Assembly (NCBI GenBank): GCA_021775425.1 | Contig: JAJFHX010000004.1 | Location: forward strand, 62,001 to 126,000 | Reading direction: 5' to 3' | Length of the DNA stretch: 64,000 nucleotides | Source of the DNA: Hyphomicrobiales bacterium | GTDB taxonomy: Bacteria; Pseudomonadota; Alphaproteobacteria; Rhizobiales; HXMU1428-3 | Shown: piece by piece, positions 29,160-37,501 of the stretch | How the letters are laid out: the number at the start of each line of letters is the position of its first letter | Numbering within the stretch: the first letter of the stretch is position 1 | Translations under genes and position numbers: made by a program | The notes under the pieces: generated by a model | Databases searched by the model: none | What the model was told of the DNA's origin: nothing | What the model saw: only the letters and a program-made list of their open reading frames with translations

Positions 29160-29765
29160 CTACATTTCTTTGCGGGATTTGATGGCTGCGGCAAGGGTAC
29201 CTTCGTCAAGGTAATCCAGTTCACCACCAACCGGGACACCATGGGCAAGGCGGGAGATTTTCACATCTGTTTCTTCAAGCATATCGGTGATGTAATGGGC
29301 GGTAGACTGGCCTTCAACTGTCGCATTCAGCGCGATGAGGACTTCACTGACTTCCTCGCCCTTTGCCCGCTCAATAAGCGTGTTGATGTTCAGGTCATCC
29401 GGGCCGATGCCATCAAGAGGGGAGAGAGTGCCACCCAGCACGTGATACTGCCCTTTGATGACCTCTGCCCGTTCCAGCGCCCAGAGATCACCGACCGTTT
29501 CAACGAGGCAGATTAGGCTTTTGTCGCGTTTCTCATCGCGGCAAATCATACATGGGCTGAGGGTGTCTATATTCCCGCAATTGCCACATTCAACGATGAT
29601 GTCTGCGGCAACTGACATGGCATTGGCCAGTGGTTTCATCAACTGGTCTTTCTTACGGATGAGATGCAGGGCAGCGCGCCGGGCCGAACGGGGGCCAAGG
29701 CCGGGTAACTTACTCAAGAGCTGAATAAGCTCAGCGATTTCTGGACCGGTGACGTTTCTTGACAT
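29160..29765 (-). CDS. recR: Recombination protein RecR
   Basis: A 201-residue DNA repair protein that acts with RecO and RecF to load RecA at gaps. The helix-hairpin-helix [20 protein letters not shown] leads, then a zinc site ([18 protein letters not shown]), then a Toprim domain with [17 protein letters not shown]. Length and motif order are normal. It belongs to the ffs-dnaX-ybaB-recR cluster; a 150-nt gap separates it from ybaB. Confidence 0.96.
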   Translation of the reverse strand: MSRNVTGPEIAELIQLLSKLPGLGPRSARRAALHLIRKKDQLMKPLANAMSVAADIIVECGNCGNIDTLSPCMICRDEKRDKSLICLVETVGDLWALERAEVIKGQYHVLGGTLSPLDGIGPDDLNINTLIERAKGEEVSEVLIALNATVEGQSTAHYITDMLEETDVKISRLAHGVPVGGELDYLDEGTLAAAIKSRKEM

Positions 29766-29828
29766 TTATTCCGAATGCTCTGCTTGTGGCTTAGATTTCT
29801 GCTGGCAGTATTAACTGAGTCGGCTCAA

Positions 29829-29858
29829 GGAAAACAGACCTGGGGAAAACAGACCTGG
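29829..29858 (+). repeat. 15-bp perfect tandem duplication
   Basis: GGAAAACAGACCTGG occurs twice in direct tandem in the recR-ybaB spacer (29829-29843 and 29844-29858). There is no coding potential. Confidence 0.9.
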
Positions 29859-29914
29859 GAACAATAGCCACAAGGTTAATACTCGGCTCAGGTTGCCGGA
29901 AGTGATCAGCTTCC

Positions 29915-30226
29915 TCAGAACAGTTTCATGCCAGGAGGAATTGGCAAATCGCCGGTAGCTTCTTTCATTTTTTCAGCAGAGAGTTGCTCGGCTTTGGTGC
30001 GGGCATCCTGATGGGCGGCGATGATCAGGTCTTCAAGCACATCAGCTTCTTCAGCTGTAAACAGGCTTGGGTCAATTGAAAGGCCTTTCATGTCACCTTT
30101 GCCATTCAATGTGACTTTGACCATGCCTGCGCCGCTGACGCCTTCAACTTCTGCGCTGGCTAGTTCTTCCTGCATTTCAGCCATTTTGGATTGCAGCTCT
30201 TTGGCTTTTTTCATGATGTCAAACAT
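29915..30226 (-). CDS. YbaB/EbfC family nucleoid-associated protein
   Basis: A 103-residue DNA-binding protein of the YbaB/EbfC family (MFDIMKKAKELQSKMAEMQ, then GMVKVTLNGKGDMKGLSIDP). The ORF is open upstream to 30289, but the start at 30226 has GGAGAA 5 nt upstream and matches the family N-terminus. It lies between dnaX and recR, the normal place. It probably contributes to nucleoid structure. Confidence 0.93.
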   Translation of the reverse strand: MFDIMKKAKELQSKMAEMQEELASAEVEGVSGAGMVKVTLNGKGDMKGLSIDPSLFTAEEADVLEDLIIAAHQDARTKAEQLSAEKMKEATGDLPIPPGMKLF

Positions 30227-30272
30227 ATTGGTTTTCTCCAGCTCTGGCTGGCTCCTTTTTAAAATAGATTTG

Positions 30273-32051
30273 CTATGACTTATCGTCATTCTCAGGTTTG
30301 ATTGGCTTTATAGCCGTGATTTCAGCACCTGGAAACTGTTCAATTGCCCCTTTGATGGCCGGGTGGGCTTTTATCTGCTCGAGTTCTTTTTGTTCTTCGC
30401 GGCGGCGGCGGTCACCTATTGTTTCCTCGCCCCGTTGATGGGAAATGGCGACGATCCAGCGAGTGCCTGTCCAGCGGCCTAATTTGTTGGTCAGATCACC
30501 AGCGAGGCCATCATCGGCACCTTCCAGCAAATGAAGCTCAATGCTGCCGGGCGCAAAGCGAACCAGCTCGGCATATTCTTCAAGCTGGAGTTTCAGTTTT
30601 ACGTCTCGTTGCTCACCAATCAGATCGAGTACATCCTCAAAACTGTTGAGGGTGGGCAGTGAATTCGTTTTTAATTCGGTTTCTGGAACGAGACTGACTT
30701 GTGGTTCGGTTTGCTGATCTGGCTGATGGTTGCCTCTGTTGTTCTGACCGTTGACGGTTCTGGCTGTTGCGCTGCCATGCTGGCTGCTATGCGCATCTGT
30801 ATGGCTGGTTGGCTGGTTGTTGTCAGGTGTTTTTTTTTGATCTTGTGTTTCCGGGCGTTCACCTGCGGTTGCTTTTTGCAATGCGCTGATGACGTCAGCC
30901 GGGCTGGGAAGGTCCGTCATATAAAGCAGGCGCATGATGATCATTTCTGCCGCGGTGAGCTGATTGGGGGCTTTGCCAACTTCATCATAGCCTTTCAGAA
31001 GGGCTTGCCAACCGCGGTTGAGCACAGCCATTGAAAGAGCCTCTGACATTTCATTGACCTGTTCACGGGCCGCTTCGGGGAGGTCTTCATCATTATTCAT
31101 CGTGCCACTTGCACCACCAAGCGCCTTGGTGCGGGTGATGAGGTGGGTGGCTTCAGCCAATTCACCGATGATCTGCTGTGGGTCGCCGCCATTTTTATAA
31201 AACTGCTGAAAAGCGGAGAGTGCTTCCGGCGCTTTGCCGGAAAGAATGAGGTGCAGAAGATTTAAAATTTCGGCCTGATCTGCGAGGCCGAGCATCTGGC
31301 GAATATTTTCCGCCGTGATGGCCGATTTTTCCGCGCGGGCAAATGCCTGATCAAGCAAGGAAAGCCCATCACGTACCGAACCTTCAGCGGCGCGGGCGAT
31401 GAGGCTGATGGCATCATCCTCGATTTTGACTTTTTCTTTTTTGGCAATGCCCGCGAAATGTGTTTCGAGCGCGCGGATATCAATTCGGCGCAGATCAAAG
31501 CGCTGGCAACGCGAGAGAACCGTGACCGGCACTTTTCTGAGTTCCGTTGTGGCGAAGATGAATTTGACGTGAGCGGGGGGCTCTTCCAGAGTTTTCAGCA
31601 GACCGTTAAAGGCTGATTTTGAGAGCATGTGCACTTCGTCGATGATGTAAACTTTATATCTCGCGGAGACCGGCTTATAGCGGGCCGCTTCAATAATTTC
31701 GCGAATGTCATCAATGCCTGTATGGGAGGCGGCGTCCATTTCCATCACATCAACATGGGTACCAGCCATGATGGCGGCGCAGTGGCTGCCCTGCTGTTGC
31801 ATATCAATGGTGGGGTTGTTTATCTCATCAGTTTCATAGTTCAGAGCTCTTGCTAAAATTCGGGCGGTGGTGGTTTTGCCGACACCGCGCACACCTGACA
31901 GCATGAAGCCCTGAGCAATCCGGTTGCTTTCAAAAGCATTGCGCAGGGTTTGCACCATTGGTTCCTGGCCGATGAGATCTTTAAAATCTGCCGGGCGGTA
32001 TTTTCTGGCCAGTACCAGGTAGGCTTCTTTTGCTGCCGCTTTTTCTGCCAC
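30273..32051 (-). CDS. dnaX: DNA polymerase III subunits gamma/tau
   Basis: A 592-residue clamp-loader ATPase. Domain I/II holds the Walker A GVRGVGKTTTARIL, the DEVH box (IIDEVHMLSKSAFNGLLKTLEEPP), and the sensor 1 region. Domain III follows to about residue 385. After a Pro/Gln/His-rich linker (about 390-450) comes the tau-specific C-terminal part. The usual zinc-binding cysteines between Walker A and B are not conserved (only one, in GSHCAAIM), which is odd though known in some alphaproteobacteria. A run of nine A at codons 405-408 may produce a short gamma form; see the separate entry. ffs is upstream, ybaB 46 nt downstream. Confidence 0.95.
   Translation of the reverse strand: MAEKAAAKEAYLVLARKYRPADFKDLIGQEPMVQTLRNAFESNRIAQGFMLSGVRGVGKTTTARILARALNYETDEINNPTIDMQQQGSHCAAIMAGTHVDVMEMDAASHTGIDDIREIIEAARYKPVSARYKVYIIDEVHMLSKSAFNGLLKTLEEPPAHVKFIFATTELRKVPVTVLSRCQRFDLRRIDIRALETHFAGIAKKEKVKIEDDAISLIARAAEGSVRDGLSLLDQAFARAEKSAITAENIRQMLGLADQAEILNLLHLILSGKAPEALSAFQQFYKNGGDPQQIIGELAEATHLITRTKALGGASGTMNNDEDLPEAAREQVNEMSEALSMAVLNRGWQALLKGYDEVGKAPNQLTAAEMIIMRLLYMTDLPSPADVISALQKATAGERPETQDQKKTPDNNQPTSHTDAHSSQHGSATARTVNGQNNRGNHQPDQQTEPQVSLVPETELKTNSLPTLNSFEDVLDLIGEQRDVKLKLQLEEYAELVRFAPGSIELHLLEGADDGLAGDLTNKLGRWTGTRWIVAISHQRGEETIGDRRRREEQKELEQIKAHPAIKGAIEQFPGAEITAIKPIKPENDDKS
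30823..30838 (-). promoter_or_regulatory. Candidate dnaX frameshift or slippage site
   Basis: On the coding strand nine A residues (30838-30830) follow a C, in zero frame CAA AAA AAA ACA. A -1 shift after the second lysine codon reads AAC ACC TGA, stopping at 30825-30823 and giving a product of about 409 residues that ends just after domain III. In E. coli dnaX (ribosomal frameshift) and Thermus dnaX (transcriptional slippage on a run of A), such a site yields the gamma subunit. I see no obvious stimulatory hairpin, so slippage is at least as likely. Confidence 0.6.
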
Positions 32052-32140
32052 TTTTGCTTCCCTGTTTGCTTCCTGTAGTGATTTTTTTCGATAGGAAACG
32101 AGCTTTACTTTACGATTCTGATTTTATGGCATTTTACATG

Positions 32141-32184
32141 ACAAAACACATTACATCACAAAACACATTTCTTCACAAAACACA
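32141..32184 (+). repeat. 17-bp tandem repeat upstream of dnaX
   Basis: ACAAAACACA recurs three times at 17-bp spacing (32141, 32158, 32175), as part of units ACAAAACACATTACATC and ACAAAACACATTTCTTC plus a partial third. It sits in the 310-nt spacer between ffs and dnaX, in which I otherwise find nothing. It may lie in the dnaX promoter region; a role is not shown. Confidence 0.8.
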
Positions 32185-32361
32185 GTCAAAAAATATAATT
32201 TGGCTTTATCACAGTGTTGTAAGCCATGAATTGACTATGGGGAAGTCAGCCGTGTTGATTTATTGAGGATAGTTTTTTGAACCTGTATCAATGAGGTTGC
32301 AATGCCATGTTCACTTAGGAATATTTTATACGTGTGAGTGTCTAAAGGCGTGAATGGCTAA

Positions 32362-32459
32362 AAGGAGGTTGGACGGCAACCCGATTCCAGTTCGTTAGGG
32401 CTGCTTCCTTCCGGACCTGACCCGGTTGGCGAAGGACTCGTCCACCGCCAACCTCCCGG
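32362..32459 (-). ncRNA. ffs: Signal recognition particle RNA (4.5S, small bacterial type)
   Basis: The minus strand holds the universal SRP RNA core GGTCAGGTCCGGAAGGAAGC followed by AGCC, containing the GGAA tetraloop and the Ffh-binding asymmetric loops. The flanks pair: GGGAGGTTGG at the 5' end (about 32457-32448) with CCAACCTCC at the 3' end (about 32372-32364), closing a hairpin of about 98 nt. With Ffh it targets membrane proteins. Its position upstream of dnaX is common in alphaproteobacteria. Ends are estimated from the closing stem. Confidence 0.94.
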
Positions 32460-32523
32460 CAGCAATTTTCCACAATTTATCACGAAATTGCAAGTTGTTT
32501 TCCTAACCCAAATGCGCCTTTTC

Positions 32524-33363
32524 TCAGATTGCGCGGTATTTATGCGCTTTGTACGTGCCAAGTATACGCACCGTTGAGGAGAAAAAGCTTAATTCTTCCA
32601 ATGCCAACTGGACTGAACGCTCCGCCGGATGGCCTTCAATATCGGCGTAAAACATGGTTGCATTAAAAGATCCTTCCAGTTGATAACTTTCTAGCTTGGT
32701 CATATTGACGGAGTTGGTCGCGAAACCTCCCAGCGCTTTATAAAGAGCGGCTGGTACATTTCGCACACGAAAGATAAAAGAAGTCATCACCGGGCCATCC
32801 TCTGGCAAAGCGTCATTTGGCTCTTTTGAGAGGATGAGAAAGCGGGTTGTGTTGTGGTCCGCATCTTCAATATCACCCCTGATAATCTCTAAATCGTGGA
32901 TTTGAGCGGCGAGATCAGAAGCTATAGCAGCTTGCGATTTATCGCCCGCTTCTTTGATAATGCGCGCTGAACCGGCTGTATCAGCTTCTATCACCGGCCT
33001 GAGGCCAAGTTCCCTGATAACATTGCGGCACTGGCCAAGAGCCATTGTGTGACTGTGAACCGTTTTTATATTCTCAATTTTGCTGCCCTTTATGACCAGC
33101 AACTGGTGGCGCACCCGCTCGAAATGCTCGCCAATGACATAGAGGCCAGATTCCGGCAACAAATGGTGGATATCAGCCACACGGCCGGCGACTGAATTTT
33201 CAATCGGGATCATCGCGAGATCGACACTGCCTTCTGAGACAGCAGCAAAGGCGCCTTCAAAAGTGGCGGAGGGGATGGCTTCCGCTTCCGGATAGGCATC
33301 GTTGCAGGCGAGGTGAGAATTTGCGCCCGGTTCACCCTGATATATAATTTTCAGTTTTTTCAT
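32524..33363 (-). CDS. pheA: Prephenate dehydratase
   Basis: A 279-residue monofunctional prephenate dehydratase, converting prephenate to phenylpyruvate in phenylalanine synthesis. The catalytic domain starts IIYQGEPGANSHLACNDAYP and includes the active-site region DHNTTRFLIL (TRF motif). The ACT regulatory domain (about residues 195-275) contains the ESYQLEGSFNATMFYADIEG region that binds phenylalanine (ESRP-like). No chorismate mutase domain is fused. It follows kdsB by 12 nt on the same strand, so they are probably one transcript. Confidence 0.95.
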   Translation of the reverse strand: MKKLKIIYQGEPGANSHLACNDAYPEAEAIPSATFEGAFAAVSEGSVDLAMIPIENSVAGRVADIHHLLPESGLYVIGEHFERVRHQLLVIKGSKIENIKTVHSHTMALGQCRNVIRELGLRPVIEADTAGSARIIKEAGDKSQAAIASDLAAQIHDLEIIRGDIEDADHNTTRFLILSKEPNDALPEDGPVMTSFIFRVRNVPAALYKALGGFATNSVNMTKLESYQLEGSFNATMFYADIEGHPAERSVQLALEELSFFSSTVRILGTYKAHKYRAI

Positions 33364-33375
33364 TGTTGTCTCTTA

Positions 33376-34131
33376 TTAGCACGTGTGTTTTTGCCCCAGA
33401 ATTTGCCGGGCCTTTTCTAAATCTTCTTGTGTATCAACACCTAACGGGTGGGTCTCGACGATGGCGACATCTATACGCATGCCCGCTTCCAGTGCTCTTA
33501 ACTGCTCAAGCTTCTCTCTTATTTCCAGTTTTGAGGGTGGAAGGCTGATAAATCGTTTCAGGCTCTGACGCTGAAATCCGTAAATACCGATATGATGATA
33601 AAGCGGGCCTTCACCATAGGGGGCCGTTGCCCTGGTGAAATAAAGTGCGCGCTGACGGTCTGCGCTCATTTTGGTGCCGACCATTTTGACTACATTCGGG
33701 TTCGTTTTTTCTGTTTCATCTATAATTTCTACGGCAAGGGTGGACATATCAACCTGCTCATCAGCCAGAAGGCTGGCGACATTTAGCACCAGATCAGGGT
33801 CCAATACTGGCAAATCTCCCTGGAGATTGATGATTTTCTTATACTTTTCTGCTTCATCAAATTTGTTGATGGCCTCGAATATCCGATCAGACCCGCTTGC
33901 ATGGTCGGGGCTGGTCATAATGGCATGACCACCGTTATTCGTTATCACATCGGCGACGGCGTGATCATCTGTCGCAACCAGAACCGGGCCGCAATCAGCC
34001 TCCATAGCCCGTTTCCAGACGTGAATGATCATTGGTTCGCCGCAAATGTCTTTTAATGGCTTGCCCGGCAGTCTTGTTGCCTGCAAACGGGCTGGTATAA
34101 CGATTAGATTTGTGGTATTGGCCGCACCCAT
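33376..34131 (-). CDS. kdsB: CMP-KDO synthetase (3-deoxy-manno-octulosonate cytidylyltransferase)
   Basis: A 251-residue nucleotidyltransferase that activates KDO for lipopolysaccharide core synthesis. Signatures are VIPARLQATRLPGKPLKDI, CGPVLVATDDHAVAD, SDRIFEAI, and NLQGDLPVLDP. The ORF runs upstream to 34251, but the ATG at 34131 gives the family N-terminus with a GGAG about 11 nt upstream. It lies upstream of pheA and is divergent from the cytochrome c gene. It fits with the lpt genes elsewhere in the window in supporting an LPS-bearing outer membrane. Confidence 0.95.
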   Translation of the reverse strand: MGAANTTNLIVIPARLQATRLPGKPLKDICGEPMIIHVWKRAMEADCGPVLVATDDHAVADVITNNGGHAIMTSPDHASGSDRIFEAINKFDEAEKYKKIINLQGDLPVLDPDLVLNVASLLADEQVDMSTLAVEIIDETEKTNPNVVKMVGTKMSADRQRALYFTRATAPYGEGPLYHHIGIYGFQRQSLKRFISLPPSKLEIREKLEQLRALEAGMRIDVAIVETHPLGVDTQEDLEKARQILGQKHTC

Positions 34132-34312
34132 AGTGGTGGAAACTCCAGATGATGTTTGTTTTGCCCTGTTTTTATCATTTTTTTCCGGATTTACCCGTTT
34201 TAGCGGATTTGACCAGTTGAAAGGTGAAACAGACAAGGCTAGTTTGCACAAATAGACACCTCTATCAATGACAAGATTTTAATACAGGACCTGTTTCAAA
34301 GGATACTGCTTC

Positions 34313-34858
34313 ATGGATGCATTTGAATTAAATAAAATAATTGGCTGGGTTCTTGCCGCCGTACTCGTTGTGGTTGGTGGGCAGACGTTTATGGAGATTT
34401 ACTCTTCAGGTCACGGAACCGGCCAGGAAGAAAAAACAGCCTATGCCATTGAAGTGGAAGAAAGCGCGGATAAAGCACCGGCTGAAAAAGTCGAGGAAAA
34501 ACCGCTTGATATCAAACCACTTCTTGCAACTGCCAGCATTGAACTCGGTGAAAAAATCGGCAAAAAATGTAAAGCCTGTCACACGTTTGAACAAGGCGGC
34601 AAAGATAAAGTTGGCCCGGCGCTATATGATGTCGTCAACAGAGATTTAGCGGCCAGGGACGAATTTGCTTATTCTGACGCCATGAAAGCCAAAGGCGGCA
34701 AGTGGGATAATGAAGCGCTTGCGGCATTCTTAAAAGACCCGAAAGGTTATGTTTCAGGCACGAAAATGGCCTTTTCAGGCATTCGTAAGGATGATCAACT
34801 GGCCAGCCTTATTCTTTATCTGAGAAGCCTCAGCAATAATCCTGCGGCGTTGCCTTAA
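34313..34858 (+). CDS. Membrane-anchored cytochrome c (CycM-like)
   Basis: A 181-residue class I cytochrome c held to the inner membrane by an N-terminal signal-anchor (about residues 9-27), with a charged linker and a haem domain from about residue 75. The haem motif is CKACH and the distal ligand is the methionine of GTKMAFSGI. It resembles CycM of rhizobia, which carries electrons from the bc1 complex to aa3-type oxidase. It appears monocistronic; a GC-rich hairpin follows the stop. Confidence 0.9.
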   Translation: MDAFELNKIIGWVLAAVLVVVGGQTFMEIYSSGHGTGQEEKTAYAIEVEESADKAPAEKVEEKPLDIKPLLATASIELGEKIGKKCKACHTFEQGGKDKVGPALYDVVNRDLAARDEFAYSDAMKAKGGKWDNEALAAFLKDPKGYVSGTKMAFSGIRKDDQLASLILYLRSLSNNPAALP

Positions 34859-34871
34859 ATTAAATCTCACG

Positions 34872-34899
34872 GGCTATGGTTGTGCAGAGCACAACCGCC
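34872..34899 (+). terminator. Hairpin after cytochrome c gene
   Basis: GGTTGTGC and GCACAACC form a perfect 8-bp stem around an AGA loop (34878-34896), with flanking GGC/GCC. It lies 14 nt after the cytochrome stop. There is no T-run, so it is a possible transcript end or stability element rather than a classic terminator. Confidence 0.4.
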
Positions 34900-34927
34900 C
34901 TCCGATGGGGTGCTCTCTCTCTTAATG

Positions 34928-35045
34928 CTCCTTCGGTTGCCCACTCTTTTAATGCTCCTTCGGTTGCCCACTAGCAACCGTCGCTGGGCGTTCCTTCGGT
35001 TGCCCGCTCTCTTAATGGCCCTTCGGTTGCCCACCAGCAACCGGG
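34928..35045 (+). repeat. REP-like palindromic repeats in two tandem 63-bp units
   Basis: The core CCTTCGGTTGCCC occurs four times, with copies beginning near 34928, 34955, 34991 and 35018, at alternating 27- and 36-bp spacing: a 63-bp unit duplicated in tandem. In the second and fourth copies it forms the palindromes CGGTTGCccactaGCAACCG (34961-34980) and CGGTTGCccaccaGCAACCG (35024-35043), which fold as hairpins. This resembles REP/BIME-type extragenic elements. The rest of the 530-nt spacer, to about 35390, holds no gene I can support. Confidence 0.75.
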
Positions 35046-35392
35046 CCTGAAATCTTCGCTGATTTGTTGATTTGCTCTGTTGGAATTGTATGGTCGGTTC
35101 TGAGGGGTAGGCTGGCTCTATATTGGCAATTTTTTGCCTGATAATTTTTCAGATTACATAATTTTAACAAAAATCGTCTGATTAGCCGCAATTTGGGCAA
35201 GGTTTTTTGTTGTTCAGTTATAAGTATTTAATGCTTTGAGTTGAAAACAGAAGATTATGTTCGCTGACAGGCTGGCTTTGGGTGTGCCTGACAGCATTCC
35301 CGTTGCTTATACCGGCCACTCAGGATAGTCTTTCTTTAAAAATTTTGCTGCTGCTACTCTTAAAGAATAAATAAACACAGAAGGTGACAGTT

Positions 35393-37465
35393 TTGACCAG
35401 AATTCAGGCCCCGCAGAATTATTTTTCACATTCCTTCTCCCTATTTATAGCGCTTTTTAGTTTCCTCCTTTTTACCGGCCCCTTTGGCGCTGCTGCGCTG
35501 TTGGTTCAGGAGCAAGGTCAGCCGGAAGTGCAGGAGAAAACGGACCAGCCCGCTGAAGCTGAAAAGGCTGATAGCCAGCAACCGTCAGCTGTTCGCCATC
35601 AGGCGCTTTCACTGACAGAAAAACCGAAATATTCAGCGGATACCAAACATTTTGATTATGTAAACCCGAATGCGCCCAAAGGCGGCACGATGCGTTTGCC
35701 AAGCATTGGCACATTTGACAGCCTTAACCCTTTTTCTATCAAAGGCAGCCCGGCTGGCGGCGTGATGATGACGTATGACCAGTTGATGGTGAATTCCCTT
35801 GATGAAGGCTCGACCCAGTATTGTCATCTTTGTGAGTGGGTCAGTTACCCTGATGATTATTCTTCTGTGACCTTCAAACTGCGCGAGGGTCCGAAATTTC
35901 ATGATGGTCAGGCTATCACTGTTGAAGATGTTATCTTCTCTATGACAGAGCTGAAAAAAGCCAACCCGCGCTATGCTCAGTATTATAAAAATGTGAGCCG
36001 TGCGGAAAAGACCGGCGAGCGGCAAGTTACCTTTTATTTTGATGTCACCGGAAACCGTGAACTGCCCTTTATTGTTGGTGAACTGACTATTTTGCCCAGG
36101 CATTACTGGACCGGCAAGGATGATGAAGGCGAGACCAGAGACCTTAGCAAAACCACGCTTGAGCCACCACTTGGCTCGGGGCCGTATAAGGTTGGTAAGT
36201 TTTCAGCGGGCCAGCGGCTCAGCCTTATCAGGGTGAAGGACTATTGGGGTGAAGATCTTTACACCCATGTCGGGACCAATAATTTTGATGAACTGAAATT
36301 TGAATATTTCAGGGACAGCTCCGTTTCGTTTGAAGCCTTTAAAGCGGATGCATTTGATTTTTATTATGAAAGTTCATCCATTAACTGGGCGCGCAATTAT
36401 GACTTTAATGCGCTGAAAGCCGGCAAGGTGGTTCGGCGGGATGATTATGTCCTCAGAAATCCACACGGTATGCAGGGCTTTGTGTTCAACACACGGCGCA
36501 GCAAATTTTCTGACCGGCGCGTTCGTGCCGCGCTTTCAAAAGCTTTTAATTTTGAATGGGCCGCAAAAAACCTGTTCTACAATCAATATGAGCGGACAAC
36601 CAGCTATTATGAAAACTCGAAACTGGCCAGCTCAGGCAAACCCAGCGCCGCTGAACTTGCTTTGCTTGAGCCATTAAAAGATGACATCCCCCCAGAAGCA
36701 CTGACTGATGAATTTAAACCGTTTGTACATGAAGGTAATAAAGGCACGCGTAAACAATTGCGGGAGGCTTTAAAGCTGCTTGAAGACGCCGGGTGGACGG
36801 TTCGTTCTGAAACCCAGGAAGATAAAAACTGTGGCTTTTTCTGCAAGATGATGATCACCATAGGGCTGCAATCGCAAAAGCAAAGTCTGGTGCTGCGCAA
36901 TGAAGCCGGTGAGCCGCTTGAAGTTGAATTTTTGATTGTTGCGCCTGCGTTCCAGCGGGTCATTCAGGGCTATGTGAAGAACCTTGAACAGCTTGGTGTT
37001 CGGGCCTCTATCCGGCTGGTAGATAGCCCGCAATATCAAAAGAGGTTAGAACTTTATGATTTTGATATGATCATCACCACATTTGGTCAATCTGAAAGCC
37101 CGGGCAATGAACAACGGTTTTTCTGGGGCTCTGAGGCTGCTGACAAGCCTGGCAACCGGAATTATGCCGGCATTAAAAATAAAGCCATTGATGCGCTGAT
37201 TGACAAGATTATCTTTGCGAAAAACCGTGAAGAGCTAGTCACCGCGACCAAAGCACTTGATCGGGTTTTGCTATTTAGCCACTATGTGGTGCCAAACTGG
37301 CATGTTGCTTATGAACGGTTTGCCTATTGGGACCGCTTTGGGCAACCCGAGACCAAGCCGTCGCGCTCTATCGGTTATTTTCAAACCTGGTGGTGGGATG
37401 ATAAGAAAGCCGCTGCTGTCGCGGCTGGTGGTACAGCCCCTGAAAAAACACCGGCCAAGGAATAA
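35393..37465 (+). CDS. Oligopeptide ABC transporter substrate-binding protein (YejA-like, copy 1)
   Basis: A roughly 690-residue periplasmic solute-binding protein of family 5 (SBP_bac_5). A signal peptide (about residues 15-35) is followed by a Glu/Gln/Ala-rich linker and then the binding domain starting KHFDYVNPNAPKGGTMRLPS. The family's RAALSKAFNFEWAAKNLFYNQYERTTSYYENS is near the middle. The start may be TTG 35393, with AGAAGG 8 nt upstream, or GTG 35384. Such proteins deliver peptides, and in YejA-type systems microcin C-like peptides, to the inner-membrane permease. Confidence 0.88.
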   Translation: MTRIQAPQNYFSHSFSLFIALFSFLLFTGPFGAAALLVQEQGQPEVQEKTDQPAEAEKADSQQPSAVRHQALSLTEKPKYSADTKHFDYVNPNAPKGGTMRLPSIGTFDSLNPFSIKGSPAGGVMMTYDQLMVNSLDEGSTQYCHLCEWVSYPDDYSSVTFKLREGPKFHDGQAITVEDVIFSMTELKKANPRYAQYYKNVSRAEKTGERQVTFYFDVTGNRELPFIVGELTILPRHYWTGKDDEGETRDLSKTTLEPPLGSGPYKVGKFSAGQRLSLIRVKDYWGEDLYTHVGTNNFDELKFEYFRDSSVSFEAFKADAFDFYYESSSINWARNYDFNALKAGKVVRRDDYVLRNPHGMQGFVFNTRRSKFSDRRVRAALSKAFNFEWAAKNLFYNQYERTTSYYENSKLASSGKPSAAELALLEPLKDDIPPEALTDEFKPFVHEGNKGTRKQLREALKLLEDAGWTVRSETQEDKNCGFFCKMMITIGLQSQKQSLVLRNEAGEPLEVEFLIVAPAFQRVIQGYVKNLEQLGVRASIRLVDSPQYQKRLELYDFDMIITTFGQSESPGNEQRFFWGSEAADKPGNRNYAGIKNKAIDALIDKIIFAKNREELVTATKALDRVLLFSHYVVPNWHVAYERFAYWDRFGQPETKPSRSIGYFQTWWWDDKKAAAVAAGGTAPEKTPAKE

Positions 37466-37501
37466 TTAACAAATTCAACAAATGGCAAAGGGTAGTTTTC
37501 T

